Positions 37,707 to 47,090 of a stretch of DNA of 64,000 nucleotides are shown here, in pieces. Below the pieces are notes generated by a model. It searched no databases, was not told the origin of the DNA, and saw only the letters and a list, made by a program, of their open reading frames with translations. The position numbers were made by a program, and so were the translations under genes. The DNA is taken from the NCBI RefSeq assembly GCF_000009265.1, contig NC_008380.1:2175501-2239500 (forward strand), read 5' to 3'. Position 1 is the first letter of the stretch. Each line of letters begins with the position of its first letter. Source of the DNA: Rhizobium johnstonii 3841 (GTDB lineage Bacteria; Pseudomonadota; Alphaproteobacteria; Rhizobiales; Rhizobiaceae).

Positions 37707-38774
37707 TCAGATCGCTCTTGCCGTCGTTATCGGTGGGCGCTTGCCGCCGCAGCCCCAGTTCCAATCGCGGGTTTTGCCAGTGTCGAGGTGAACCGAATCC
37801 GTGTGGCAGTAGGTGCCGACGCCGCCGCGGTCGGGCAACGAGCGGATATAGGCGGCGATATCCCATTTCGTCACGCCGTCGATCTGGATGTCGGCAGCCT
37901 CGCAGCTCTTGTGCATCGATTCGTCGGCGCCGCCGACGAGGCGGTTATGCTCTTCGTCACGGTAGCCGGAGGTGACGATAACCGGCCGGCCGAAATGACT
38001 TTCGACAATCTTGATCACTTTCAGCAGGTCGGGCTTGAAGCAGCCGACCTCGACCTTGTCGTTCTGGAGATGCAGCCCGTTCGGCGCGATGCGCGTCATG
38101 CCGGGCAGGGCCGCCTTGTGCAGCAGGCCCGAGAGGCTGCCGAGCAGGTTTTGCTTCGGCGCGCTGTAGAGCGCGTTCATCGTCGCGGTCGGAATGCTGC
38201 CCGTCGCCAGCGACGCCGTCTGCACGGGCGCAAGCTGCGTGCTGCTATTCTGCGATGATTGCTGCGGCAGCACCGGCTCCGCCGGCTGTTGGGGCACGGG
38301 CGGCTGGCTGTAGACGCTGCTTCGCGCAGGTGCTGCACCTTCCACCGGCACATAGGCTTGCGGCTGAATGACGGTGGACGTGCTGTTGTTCTGCGGCGCC
38401 GGCTGGTGATCGGAAAAGATGCTCATCGCCTGCGCGTTGATCCGGGTCGACTGCAGGACGAGCCCGCCGATATTGGCGGGCGCCGCCGTCGCCGAGCCGG
38501 CGGGGGGGACTGCTGCATTCGGATCTTGTGCCACCACCTGAGGCGCACCCTGGACGCCGGAGACGTTGACGAGCCGGGGATCGGTATAGACCGAACGTGG
38601 GGCAGGGCTTGCAGGCGCTGCCGTGGCCAGCTGCGGTGCTGCGGCCGGCACAGCCGGAACCACCGCCGCCGAATCCAGCGCCTTCTTGTCCGACGCGCAA
38701 CCGGACAGCACCAGCACCGAGGTGGCGATCAGCAAAGCGCCCGTCACGGGCATCCGCATCTGCATCTTACGCAA
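37707..38774 (-). CDS. M15-family D-Ala-D-Ala carboxypeptidase-like lipoprotein
   Basis: The 355-residue product has a lipoprotein signal (LLIATSVLVLSGC), with lipidated Cys near residue 26. A long Pro/Gln/Ala-rich linker follows, then a C-terminal peptidase M15 domain. Zinc-site motifs are visible: SMHKSCEAADIQI (His and Asp) and DSVHLDTGKTRDWNWG (second His). Such proteins trim peptidoglycan peptides from a membrane anchor. The domain is at normal length, and the linker suggests it must reach across the periplasm. Confidence 0.85.
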   Translation of the reverse strand: MRKMQMRMPVTGALLIATSVLVLSGCASDKKALDSAAVVPAVPAAAPQLATAAPASPAPRSVYTDPRLVNVSGVQGAPQVVAQDPNAAVPPAGSATAAPANIGGLVLQSTRINAQAMSIFSDHQPAPQNNSTSTVIQPQAYVPVEGAAPARSSVYSQPPVPQQPAEPVLPQQSSQNSSTQLAPVQTASLATGSIPTATMNALYSAPKQNLLGSLSGLLHKAALPGMTRIAPNGLHLQNDKVEVGCFKPDLLKVIKIVESHFGRPVIVTSGYRDEEHNRLVGGADESMHKSCEAADIQIDGVTKWDIAAYIRSLPDRGGVGTYCHTDSVHLDTGKTRDWNWGCGGKRPPITTARAI

Positions 38775-38900
38775 GCGACAGTCTCCAGTTGATGCGGAAA
38801 ATAAGCGAAAAACGCTTCTCTATCCGCTTCGAGTCGCCAGGAGATTGCCTGCGGCGTCGGATCGCGGCAAGCGCCGAGGCGCCGGCCGGACCCGAAATCG

Positions 38901-38938
38901 AAAAAGCCGCAAGCCTCGCAAAAGCCTTGCGGCAAAAA
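38901..38938 (-). terminator. Intrinsic terminator after gloA
   Basis: GCCGCAAG (38906-38913) pairs with CTTGCGGC (38926-38933). On the minus strand the stem is followed by a T run (the AAAAA at 38901-38905). A-tracts on both sides could make it work in both directions. It starts three bases after the gloA stop. Confidence 0.8.
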
Positions 38939-38941
38939 CCC

Positions 38942-39382
38942 TTACCAGGCGCCGGTATTGCCCATCGAGGCCCAGGGCTCAGTGGCCGGAAGCGGGTTGC
39001 CCTTCTGCAGGATTTCGATCGAGATGCCGTCGGGCGAGCGCACGAAGGCCATGTTCCCGTCGCGCGGCGGCCGGTTGATGGTGATGCCGTTGTCCATCAG
39101 ATTCTGGCAGGTGGCGTAAATATCGTCGACCTCATAGGCGAGGTGGCCGAAATTGCGACCTCCGCTATAATCTTCCGTGTCCCAATTGTAGGTAAGCTCG
39201 AGGCAGGGGGCTTTTTCGCTGCGCGCACGGTCGAGATCGTCGCGAGCAGCCAGGAAAACCAGGGTGAAGCGGCCCTTCTCGTTTTCGTGGCGGCGAATTT
39301 CCTCCAGTCCGAACAGCGTGGTGTAAAAGGCAAGCGACGTGTCCAGGTCTTTGACACGAACCATTGTATGTAGATAACGCAT
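38942..39382 (-). CDS. gloA: Lactoylglutathione lyase (glyoxalase I)
   Basis: Converts the methylglyoxal-glutathione hemithioacetal to S-lactoylglutathione. The 146-residue form begins at 39382 (MRYLHTMVRVKDLD) with GGAG upstream. Metal ligands are visible: His in YLHTMVRV, Glu in CLELTYNW, His in FGHLAYEVDDIY and Glu in ISIEILQKG. Glutathione-contact NRPPRDGNMAFVRSPDG is present. Ni/Co-type length, without the long loop of Zn enzymes. Confidence 0.96.
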   Translation of the reverse strand: MRYLHTMVRVKDLDTSLAFYTTLFGLEEIRRHENEKGRFTLVFLAARDDLDRARSEKAPCLELTYNWDTEDYSGGRNFGHLAYEVDDIYATCQNLMDNGITINRPPRDGNMAFVRSPDGISIEILQKGNPLPATEPWASMGNTGAW

Positions 39383-39577
39383 TCTATTTACTCCTTTATT
39401 GGGGCTGGCTTTTTTCGGCGAACCGAGGTCAGCTTCGGGCAAGTCAACTTTATAAAATGTGCACCTGGGAATAACCGAAAACTAGGACTTGCGCTTATCC
39501 GTTACCAAGATGTTAATCTTGATTTCAAGAATCAGTTAACCGTAACAGTGTGACGCGTATTCGAGGGGCTGGCGACA

Positions 39578-40156
39578 ATGGCTGACAGGATTTCATCGAA
39601 CGAATACTCCGACCTCGACGAGCTATCAGGAGAGGCGGTCGATCTTGTTGAAATCACCGGCGTCGTCAAGTGGTTCGATGTCGCCAAGGGTTTCGGCTTC
39701 ATCGTACCCGACAACGGCTTGCAGGATGTTCTCCTGCACGTGACCTGCCTGCGCCGCGACGGTTACCAGACGATCCTTGAGGGAACGCGCATCGTTGCCC
39801 TCATCCAGCGCCGCGAGCGCGGCTACCAGGCTTTCAAGATCCTCTCGATGGACCAGTCGACCGCGGTTCATCCCTCGCAGCTGCCGCCGGTACGCACCCA
39901 TGTGCAGGTTACCGCGACGAGCGGCCTCGAGCGTGCGCTGGTCAAGTGGTTCAACCGCACCAAGGGCTTCGGCTTCCTGACGCGCGGCGAGGGCACCGAA
40001 GATATCTTCGTGCATATGGAGACGCTCCGCCGCTTCGGCCTGACGGAGCTCCGCCCCGGCCAGGTGGTTCTCGTCCGCTTCGGCGACGGCGAAAAGGGCC
40101 TGATGGCCGCAGAGATCCATCCCGACGTTCCGAGCCCGGCAAGCCGGTCGCACTGA
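39578..40156 (+). CDS. Protein with two cold-shock domains
   Basis: The 192-residue protein carries two nucleic-acid-binding cold-shock domains. The first is [19 protein letters not shown] (about residues 28-46). The second is [19 protein letters not shown] (about 124-142), with the RNP2-like [13 protein letters not shown]. The domains are joined by a linker of about 30 residues. This duplicated form is common in rhizobia and is likely an RNA chaperone. A 195-base leader region separates it from the divergent gloA. The DUF192 gene follows two bases after its stop. Confidence 0.93.
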   Translation: MADRISSNEYSDLDELSGEAVDLVEITGVVKWFDVAKGFGFIVPDNGLQDVLLHVTCLRRDGYQTILEGTRIVALIQRRERGYQAFKILSMDQSTAVHPSQLPPVRTHVQVTATSGLERALVKWFNRTKGFGFLTRGEGTEDIFVHMETLRRFGLTELRPGQVVLVRFGDGEKGLMAAEIHPDVPSPASRSH

Positions 40157-40158
40157 AC

Positions 40159-40647
40159 ATGCGCGGCCTAATCCTATTTGATGCCATCAGAAGCGCCTTA
40201 TTGGCGCTTTTTTTCATGGTTGCGCTGCCGGCCTTGGCTGACGAGGAGATGCGGTTCGACAAGGAGCCGCTGCTCATCCAGACCGCTGCGGGCAAGGTGC
40301 TGCATTTCACCGTCGAGATCGCCGCGACCCCGGATCAGCGCGCCCGCGGACTGATGTTTCGCAAGACGATGGCCGATGATGCCGGCATGATCTTCGATTT
40401 CGACCAGCCGCGGCGCGTCACCATGTGGATGGAAAACACCATCCTGCCGCTCGACATGCTTTTTGCCGACGACACCGGCACGATCCGCCACGTCAAGGAA
40501 AAGGCAGTGCCCTATTCGCGCGACATCATCGATTCGATGGTTGCGGTGAAATACGTCGTCGAACTCAATGCCGGCATCGTTGCCAAACTCGGAATCAAGC
40601 CCGGCGACAGGATCGTCAGCGCCACGACGACGAAGAAGGCGAAGTGA
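40159..40647 (+). CDS. DUF192 exported protein
   Basis: The 162-residue protein starts at ATG 40159, two bases after the cold-shock gene stop. It has a signal peptide (AIRSALLALFFMVALPALA), then the DUF192 domain with TPDQRARGLMFRKTM, GMIFDF, VTMWMENTILPLDMLFAD and VVELNAGIVAKLGIKPGDR. DUF192 is a small beta-barrel family of unknown function. An intrinsic terminator-like hairpin lies inside its signal peptide codons. An in-frame ATG at 40216 would remove most of the signal. Confidence 0.92.
   Translation: MRGLILFDAIRSALLALFFMVALPALADEEMRFDKEPLLIQTAAGKVLHFTVEIAATPDQRARGLMFRKTMADDAGMIFDFDQPRRVTMWMENTILPLDMLFADDTGTIRHVKEKAVPYSRDIIDSMVAVKYVVELNAGIVAKLGIKPGDRIVSATTTKKAK
40191..40214 (+). terminator. 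Terminator-like hairpin inside DUF192 signal peptide
   Basis: AAGCGCC (40191-40197) pairs perfectly with GGCGCTT (40203-40209) around a five-base loop and is followed directly by TTTTT. It would end transcripts of the cold-shock gene unless a translating ribosome from 40159 disrupts it. Confidence 0.75.
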
Positions 40648-40706
40648 CGGCGCATGCGAGCCGCGACGCGGCTGTCAAGGAATTCAACAATATCGGGATA
40701 TTTGAA

Positions 40707-40783
<77 letters not shown>

Positions 40784-40970
40784 TGCCGTGAATGGCAGGG
40801 GAGATACACGGTTCACTTCGCCGTCGCAACCCATAAATCCAGCTCTGGCCGAAGATTCCTCGCCGGACCTGTGGATGCAAGACAGAAAAATCTTGATAGG
40901 CCGCCAGCCTGCTTGCCGGGCGCACGAGTTCGGTGTGCCTGGCGCAATTGTACGTCAGCACAAGGCTACC

Positions 40971-41084
40971 TTAGCCGTGGGCGATCAGGCCGATATATTG
41001 GGCGTAGCTGATGACAACGTAGAAGAACGCCGTGATGCTAGCACCTATGACAATGGCATTGAACTCCGCCGAACGTTTGATCAT
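40971..41084 (-). CDS. Possible 37-residue membrane miniprotein
   Basis: A short frame from ATG 41084 gives a basic start (MIKRSAEFN) and one continuous hydrophobic helix ([20 protein letters not shown]), ending IGLIAHG. It has good codon usage for this genome. The ribosome-binding site is weak. No recognised family. It sits between tRNA-Pro and the NDUFS4-like gene. Confidence 0.4.
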   Translation of the reverse strand: MIKRSAEFNAIVIGASITAFFYVVISYAQYIGLIAHG

Positions 41085-41423
41085 GAGCTGCAAATCCACT
41101 GAATCGATTGAGCCGCAAACTAGTGCCGAGGGAAGGCAGCGGCAATCAGGTTGTGATCACAAGGTGAGACAAGCGGAAATATTGCGAAATCCGGCCGGCA
41201 ATCACCGGATTTGCAGGGAGGCGGTGTCGGCCGTCATGCGAACGGAGTCGGCAGCCGTGTCGCGCACCGCCTTTTTTCTTGAAAAAGCGGGGATTCGCGG
41301 CTAAGCAAAATTCATCTCTTGGCATTATCCTCAGCGATGATGCCAAGGCCCGAGAACGGGCCGGCAACGGGATTGAGACCATGAAAGGCGGGCGCTGCCC
41401 GCATAGTCGGAGACGCTGCAGTC

Positions 41424-41729
41424 ATGTCTGCCAAGATCTATCGTCCAGCCAAGACCGCCATGCAGTCCGGCAAGGCCAAGACCCATCTCTGGGTGCTTGA
41501 ATACGATCAGGAGTCGGCGCGCAAGATCGATCCGATCATGGGCTACACTTCCTCGGGTGATATGCGCCAGCAGGTGAAGCTCACCTTCGAAACGCAGGAA
41601 CTCGCCGAAGCCTACGCCCAGCGCAACGGCATCGAATACCGCGTCATCGCACCGAAGGATCCGGTCCGCCAAGTCGTCGCCTATCCGGACAATTTCCGCT
41701 ATACCCGCACGCAGCCCTGGACGCATTGA
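41424..41729 (+). CDS. ETC complex I subunit, NDUFS4-like family
   Basis: The 101-residue protein matches the ETC complex I subunit family related to mitochondrial NDUFS4. It has AKIYRPAKTAMQSGKAKT, HLWVLEYDQES, PIMGYTSSGDMRQQVKLTFE, ELAEAYAQRNGIEY and the C-terminal YPDNFRYTRTQPWTH. With the NDUFA12-like gene at 21518 it is a second mitochondrial-type accessory subunit of complex I outside the nuo operon. It lies just before tRNA-Arg. Confidence 0.94.
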   Translation: MSAKIYRPAKTAMQSGKAKTHLWVLEYDQESARKIDPIMGYTSSGDMRQQVKLTFETQELAEAYAQRNGIEYRVIAPKDPVRQVVAYPDNFRYTRTQPWTH

Positions 41730-41786
41730 GATTTCTGGTCCAGATATGCCGCATCCGGTCGCGCTCGTGAGACGCGGCCGCCGGAC

Positions 41787-41863
<77 letters not shown>

Positions 41864-42226
41864 CTCAACTAATTGATTTTAAATCTGTTTTTGAATCATC
41901 CGATTGTTTTCGCGGGATTGGTTTGTCCCTGCGCTGGCTGATCTGGGCATTTTGCGGCTTATGGTTTGTCCATATTTGGTTTTCACTCGTACTGCGTCAC
42001 AACCGTCTGCCTAGATCGTTACGCTTTCGACCTCGGTATCTGTTCGGATGAATCCGTATTTTCATCGGCGGGGAGGGGCGGGGCAGGCCGATAATCGCAA
42101 GCTTCGGTATTCTCCGGACAAAATAGGACCAGCACAGCGCAAACGGATGGGTCGAGCAGTGACAACGCTGTCGACTCCCAGCTAAAGAATTACTGGCAGA
42201 GGCTATGAAGAGATTCGGAGGGGCTT
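41864..42226. other. Gap between tRNA-Arg and the STAND gene
   Basis: About 360 bases of lower GC DNA. It holds no integrase and no second copy of the tRNA 3' end. A TTG-initiated frame of 42 codons (from 41923) and a 14-codon ATG frame (42205) that runs into the next start are visible, but neither has support. The promoter of the large gene should be here; no clear hexamers. Confidence 0.5.
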
Positions 42227-45200
42227 TTGTTTGGCGGCGGCGTTTCTGACAAATTCGGGAATATATACGAATCCCTTTGGGCGGTCCGTCAACTGTTGGA
42301 TGTGCTCTACGGTCGGAAAAGAGCGATCCGCCTTGAGGGCATCAGCAAGGAGTTCAAGGGATTTGAGTTCGCAATCGACGAGGGCGACTTCAAGTCTTGG
42401 CATCAGACGAAGATAAATGCTCAGAGCCAGAACTGGACCATTCGCGCGTTGGAACGGGAAGGGGTTTTGGACGCATTTGCAGCGCGTCTTTCTGCAACAA
42501 CGCGCGACCGCTGCGTGTTCGTTTCGCAGAGTCCTGCCGTCGATCTCGCCGATCTGTCGAGCAAGGCCTCGTACGCAAGCGACTTCGCCGATTTCGATCG
42601 AGGCCTGCTACCGACCCCCAGAGAAAAGTTCGTCAGTTTCTATTCCACCGTGGAGGTGGAGCCGGCGGTCGCTTTCGACTGGCTTCGCCGCTGCGAATTT
42701 CGAACCTTACCCCAAGACGAGATCATGGCGACGGTCGAGGACTTCGCCAGTCTACTCTTCGAGAATAAAGCGGATGCAGCGTATCCTGCATTGCGGGCCT
42801 ACTTGGAAGGCAGGCTCAATCGCGACCTCACCACTGAAACCGTCCGAGCGGAAATCCCTTCCGATACCGAGCTGCGGATCAAAGAATGGTCCCTGAAGCC
42901 AACCCTTCGTTCGAAACTGCAAGACGAAACCGAAGGCTATCTGAACTCTTTCACACCGTTCGGCGCATCAGGACACATCCTCGAACGTTCGCAGGCTGAC
43001 GAGATTATCTCACTACTCAAGAACCCATCCGGGCCTCGTGTGGTCATGGTTAGCGGTGTCGCCGGCTGCGGCAAATCGGGAGTCGTCCGCGAGGTATTGA
43101 AAGACCTCGATGATCGTGAGGTTGTGCACCTGGCATTCCGGGTTGATCAACATTTGGAATGCAAGTCTTCCTTGGATTTCGGCAAGGCGCTCCTCGGTTC
43201 AGAAGAGAGTCCGGTAACTGTCCTGAAGGGGCTGTCCCCGACGCAGACGGCTGTGCTCGTTGTGGATCAGCTCGATGCCATCAGCGAGATATCCGGCCGC
43301 AACGGAACCTCCAAGAACGCGGTTCTCCGCATGATCGACGAAGCACGCCGATATGCGACGGTGCGCGTCGTTTTAGTTTGCCGCACGTTCGACATAGAGA
43401 ACGACGAACGCATCAAGCTGCTCAAGCAGAGCAGCGACTTCAATCAAGTGAATATTCCACTGTTGGAGTGGGAGGACGATGTTGCTCCGTTGCTCGCCAA
43501 ACTTCAAGTCAACGCCGAAGCGCTAGACACGACGCAACAGGAATTACTCCGCCTGCCACTCAATCTCGCCGTTTTCGCCGAGATCGGCGGGGCTGGCGAC
43601 ACGCAGTTCGCCAGCCGCAACGACCTCTTCGAAAAACTGCTTAGGAAAAAGCAGAGTTCCATCGTGGAAAACCGCGCGCCGCCGGGCTGGGCGCTAATGG
43701 CTCCGTTGACGCGACTTAGCGAATGGATGAGCTCGCGCCAGAAACTGGACGCACCTGCCAGCGTTCTCGACGACTTTCATCGAGGCGTTGATATCCTCGC
43801 ATCCGAACACCTCATTGTGAGATCACGAAATACGGTCAGTTTCTTCCACGAAAGTTTTTTCGACTATGTGTTTGCGCGTTCATTCGCTGCGGGAAAACAA
43901 AGCGTTGTCGATCTGCTGACTTCCACCGAACAGCACCTGTTTAGGCGCACCCAAGTGCGCCAGATTTTGGAAAGTCTACGACAGAGTGATCACTCTCGTT
44001 ACCTGTGCGAATTGAAGGAAGTTTTGAATTCATCGGACGTGCGGTTTCACATAAAGATCGCACTCGCAAAATGGTTAGCGGCTTTGGGTTCTCCTACCAT
44101 CTCCGAGCGCAATATCGTCCTCGCGCTTGACGATCACAGTCAGCCTTTTTCCATTGTTGTGCGAACCGCAATCCAGGGGACGGCTGGCTGGTTCGATATA
44201 CTCGTAGAAAACGGATGGTTGGCTCAACAGCTAGAAAGCCCGGTGGAGCAACGAAGACGTGTACTCTTGTGGTGGCTGGAGAGTGTTGCGGGCGATCGGC
44301 CGGAGCGCGTTGCGGCTATCCTCGACGCTTGGTGGCGCGGCGACGATAAGAGGGCCACGGATTTGTTTCAGTGGTTTGGTTACATCCGGCGACAGAAGAC
44401 TGACACCGCCCTTATTGAGCTTTGCACCCGCTTGATGGCTTCGCAGCCATCAATCCTATTTGCAGGGAATGATCTCCGCCGTGAGCTGCTCATAGCGACG
44501 TGGATAGCGAGCGAAAACGTGGACGGCTCGTCATCGATTTTGAAAACCTATTTCAACGCGTGGTTCGAGCATCACCCAGACGACCACCCGTTCGCGCGCG
44601 ATGCAATCAAGGAACTCGACCTGCATTCTCTGTCCGAGCTTGGCAAGAAATCACCAAGGGCATTGCTGGAGGGGACAGTCGACGCTTTGGCACGCACCTT
44701 TCAAATCATCGAGGAGAAAACGATCTCGGGTGCTGTCGACTACACCTTTCATTATAGGCCCTTGGGCGAAGTAACTACAGGATCAGATCGCTTTCTGCAG
44801 TTCATCCGGAGCGCGCTCCAACGAGTCGCACTGGAGAACCCCGACGTTGCAGGAGGCCTCCTCGATCGCATTGATCCTCGGAAGAATGTGGCGGCGATCC
44901 ACCTGCACCTTGAAACCGTTGCCGCGAATCCAAGCGCACTTTCGATTTATTTCCTCGCCGTTCTTGAGTTTCCGGAGGTTTTCGAGGCCGGATGGGAAGG
45001 AGCGCGGTGGAAGTCTTTCGCAGACGCAGCCCGAGGAACATTACCGCATCTGGCAGAGGTCGACCGGTGCGCTGTCGAGGACGTCGTCCTCACGCATTGG
45101 CCAGAGATCGCCTACGCCAAGGAGTTCGCAGCGGATTCCACGGCAGAAGGTCGACGTTACTGTCTGGGAAACCTGGCGCGGTCCGGTTACGAGCAGTTTT

Positions 45201-46780
45201 GCATCTTGCACACGATCGGTCCGGAAACCTTGGGGCGCGCAGCTCGGAGCCGCCTCGCTGAACTCGGGAGGAAGTTCCAAGAGGAGGATGTCGGGCAGCC
45301 AAACCAGTTTCAGATGACCTTGGTCCGCTCTCCAATTTCGGACAGCAGAGCCAAGCATATGAGTGACGAGAACTGGCTCGAGGCGATTGAAGAATATCAC
45401 AGCGATAGTAGACGGGATCGCGGAGATCGACGGACCGGAGGAGCCAGACAGCTAGCTTTGGTTTTAAACAGCGTCACCAAAGCGCATCCAGTTCGCTTCG
45501 CTCGTTTACTTCCCCGAATTCCGAGCAATGCCAATCATGTCTATGCCGGCCAATTGCTTCAGGGGCTGGTGGAGGCCGTGAGCGTCGACTTGGACACATT
45601 ACGCGTAGCAATACTGAATGCACATGAAAGGGTTGGGCGGCCTTTCGGCGAGATCATATGTCGTGCTTTCCACAATTACCCTGACCTATGCGAGGATGAG
45701 CCGTGCTGGACCGCACTGCTGTGGTATATTCAATTCGGTCACGCCACCGACAGCCGGGAGCTCAGCGATTCGTTTGCTGGGCAGGAGCTCGTGACGATCG
45801 AGTACCTCGTCGAGAGAGGAAGCAAGCTACACATCCGAGGGATCAACAGCGTACGTGGATGGGCCTTGGAAGCTCTCACCCAGGTTTTGTGGCATATTCC
45901 GCAGCGTCGTTCCCAGGCGTGGGAGCTGTTGGAAAGTCGCGTTGGCACAGAGACGGACCTGAGCGTTCGATGCTGCCTGACAGGTCCGCTGACACCGATG
46001 TTCAATGTGGACAAGATACGTTGTGCGTGTCTGCTCGAACGGCTGGTAGAGCAAAGCCTGGTTCCCGATAATGCCTTGTCACCCCTGATCACGCGTCCTG
46101 CTACGGCCTTGCTGCCGTATTTCATTCATCAGGTTCCCGATACCGGAAATCGTCTGCTAAACCGAATGGCCGTCTCTGAAGACGAGCGAACTCGTCTTGT
46201 GGCGGCGTGGCATGTCATGCGCGCGAGTTACCATGATTCGACCTACGTAGATTGGGCCGAGAGCTTGGAACGATCTCATCTGGATGCGAGACGGCTCTCC
46301 GCGGATATCGCCTCGCAGGCAATCGCAGAGGCGACGCTAAGAGCGCGATCGGTCGACAAGGTTCGGCGCTACTTCGATGACGAAGACGATGGCGTCCGAA
46401 AGAAAGCGGCTCAGACGTTCCGACACATCCCACGCGATCAGTTCGATCTTTTGACCGATTTGGCCAAACACTTCCTGGATAGCAGAGCCTTCTATGAAGA
46501 TTCCTTCGCCTTTTTACATCTACTGGAGGAAGTGCAGGGCAATGTGGCTGATCTGGTTATCGCAAGCGCGGAGAAGCTACTAGCCGATGCAACCACGTCG
46601 GCCGACGGTCCCGAAAAACATGACATGGCCTGGCACCAACTTCACGAACTCATCAACCTTGAATACGCTAATTCGGAGCAGGAACCTGAGCTCAGAAAGC
46701 GGTTGCTCGACGTGGTCGATCGAGTGCTGTTGTTGGAACTGCGTGGTGCGGAACAGATTCTGAAAAAACACGAACGTTGA
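42227..46780 (+). CDS. PD-(D/E)xK-like nuclease plus STAND-type NTPase, Avs-like
   Basis: The 1,517-residue product starts at TTG 42227, five bases after GGAGG (42217-42221). The N-terminal domain (about 1-200) has the pattern Glu37 (RLEG), Glu47 (GFEF) and Gln60-Thr-Lys62 (WHQTK), resembling Cap4/Mrr-type PD-(D/E)xK nucleases. An NTPase follows with Walker A GVAGCGKSG (Lys283) and Walker B LVVDQLDAI (Asp347). Roughly 900 C-terminal residues are helical and repeat-like. Nuclease + STAND NTPase + long sensor is the layout of Avs anti-phage proteins that detect viral proteins and cut DNA. No closer family assignment is possible by eye. Codon use is weaker than in the core genes. Confidence 0.8.
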   Translation: MFGGGVSDKFGNIYESLWAVRQLLDVLYGRKRAIRLEGISKEFKGFEFAIDEGDFKSWHQTKINAQSQNWTIRALEREGVLDAFAARLSATTRDRCVFVSQSPAVDLADLSSKASYASDFADFDRGLLPTPREKFVSFYSTVEVEPAVAFDWLRRCEFRTLPQDEIMATVEDFASLLFENKADAAYPALRAYLEGRLNRDLTTETVRAEIPSDTELRIKEWSLKPTLRSKLQDETEGYLNSFTPFGASGHILERSQADEIISLLKNPSGPRVVMVSGVAGCGKSGVVREVLKDLDDREVVHLAFRVDQHLECKSSLDFGKALLGSEESPVTVLKGLSPTQTAVLVVDQLDAISEISGRNGTSKNAVLRMIDEARRYATVRVVLVCRTFDIENDERIKLLKQSSDFNQVNIPLLEWEDDVAPLLAKLQVNAEALDTTQQELLRLPLNLAVFAEIGGAGDTQFASRNDLFEKLLRKKQSSIVENRAPPGWALMAPLTRLSEWMSSRQKLDAPASVLDDFHRGVDILASEHLIVRSRNTVSFFHESFFDYVFARSFAAGKQSVVDLLTSTEQHLFRRTQVRQILESLRQSDHSRYLCELKEVLNSSDVRFHIKIALAKWLAALGSPTISERNIVLALDDHSQPFSIVVRTAIQGTAGWFDILVENGWLAQQLESPVEQRRRVLLWWLESVAGDRPERVAAILDAWWRGDDKRATDLFQWFGYIRRQKTDTALIELCTRLMASQPSILFAGNDLRRELLIATWIASENVDGSSSILKTYFNAWFEHHPDDHPFARDAIKELDLHSLSELGKKSPRALLEGTVDALARTFQIIEEKTISGAVDYTFHYRPLGEVTTGSDRFLQFIRSALQRVALENPDVAGGLLDRIDPRKNVAAIHLHLETVAANPSALSIYFLAVLEFPEVFEAGWEGARWKSFADAARGTLPHLAEVDRCAVEDVVLTHWPEIAYAKEFAADSTAEGRRYCLGNLARSGYEQFCILHTIGPETLGRAARSRLAELGRKFQEEDVGQPNQFQMTLVRSPISDSRAKHMSDENWLEAIEEYHSDSRRDRGDRRTGGARQLALVLNSVTKAHPVRFARLLPRIPSNANHVYAGQLLQGLVEAVSVDLDTLRVAILNAHERVGRPFGEIICRAFHNYPDLCEDEPCWTALLWYIQFGHATDSRELSDSFAGQELVTIEYLVERGSKLHIRGINSVRGWALEALTQVLWHIPQRRSQAWELLESRVGTETDLSVRCCLTGPLTPMFNVDKIRCACLLERLVEQSLVPDNALSPLITRPATALLPYFIHQVPDTGNRLLNRMAVSEDERTRLVAAWHVMRASYHDSTYVDWAESLERSHLDARRLSADIASQAIAEATLRARSVDKVRRYFDDEDDGVRKKAAQTFRHIPRDQFDLLTDLAKHFLDSRAFYEDSFAFLHLLEEVQGNVADLVIASAEKLLADATTSADGPEKHDMAWHQLHELINLEYANSEQEPELRKRLLDVVDRVLLLELRGAEQILKKHER

Positions 46781-47090
46781 GTAAAGGTTGGTTGGCCGTT
46801 CCGCCTCGCCCACGCATCGGTTCCTGGAGAGTTAGGCGTCTGGTGAGTTGGGCGGCCTGTCGTTCGCTTTGGTGTCATGCCTCAACGGGCCGCGATGGCG
46901 TGTTGTACTATCGATGCTCGTCCGGGGACGCATTTGTGTATCTGATTTCAATTACGTGAGTACGCGCCGCGGGTGCGGCATCTCGAACGCTCATGATTCG
47001 ACAGGGGAAACGGGTGAAGAAGCTCCTTTTGGTCAAATTCGGGTGGTCCGATCATTAGCGCGACTTGTCCGCCCGCCCGCTCTCCCACGC
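46781..47090. other. Gap after the STAND gene
   Basis: About 310 bases between convergent genes. An open frame on the plus strand crosses it and runs on against two recognised minus-strand genes, so it is not real. No terminator hairpin with a T run is convincing. Confidence 0.5.

Noticed and set aside
41923-42051. TTG-initiated frame of 42 codons with a hydrophobic segment
   Set aside because: No ribosome-binding site, Arg-rich tail, and lies in a region of altered composition where chance frames are expected.
42205-42249. ATG with a 14-codon frame just before the STAND gene
   Set aside because: Out of frame with the large gene and stops early; the GGAGG site fits the TTG at 42227 better. 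A leader peptide cannot be excluded but has no support.
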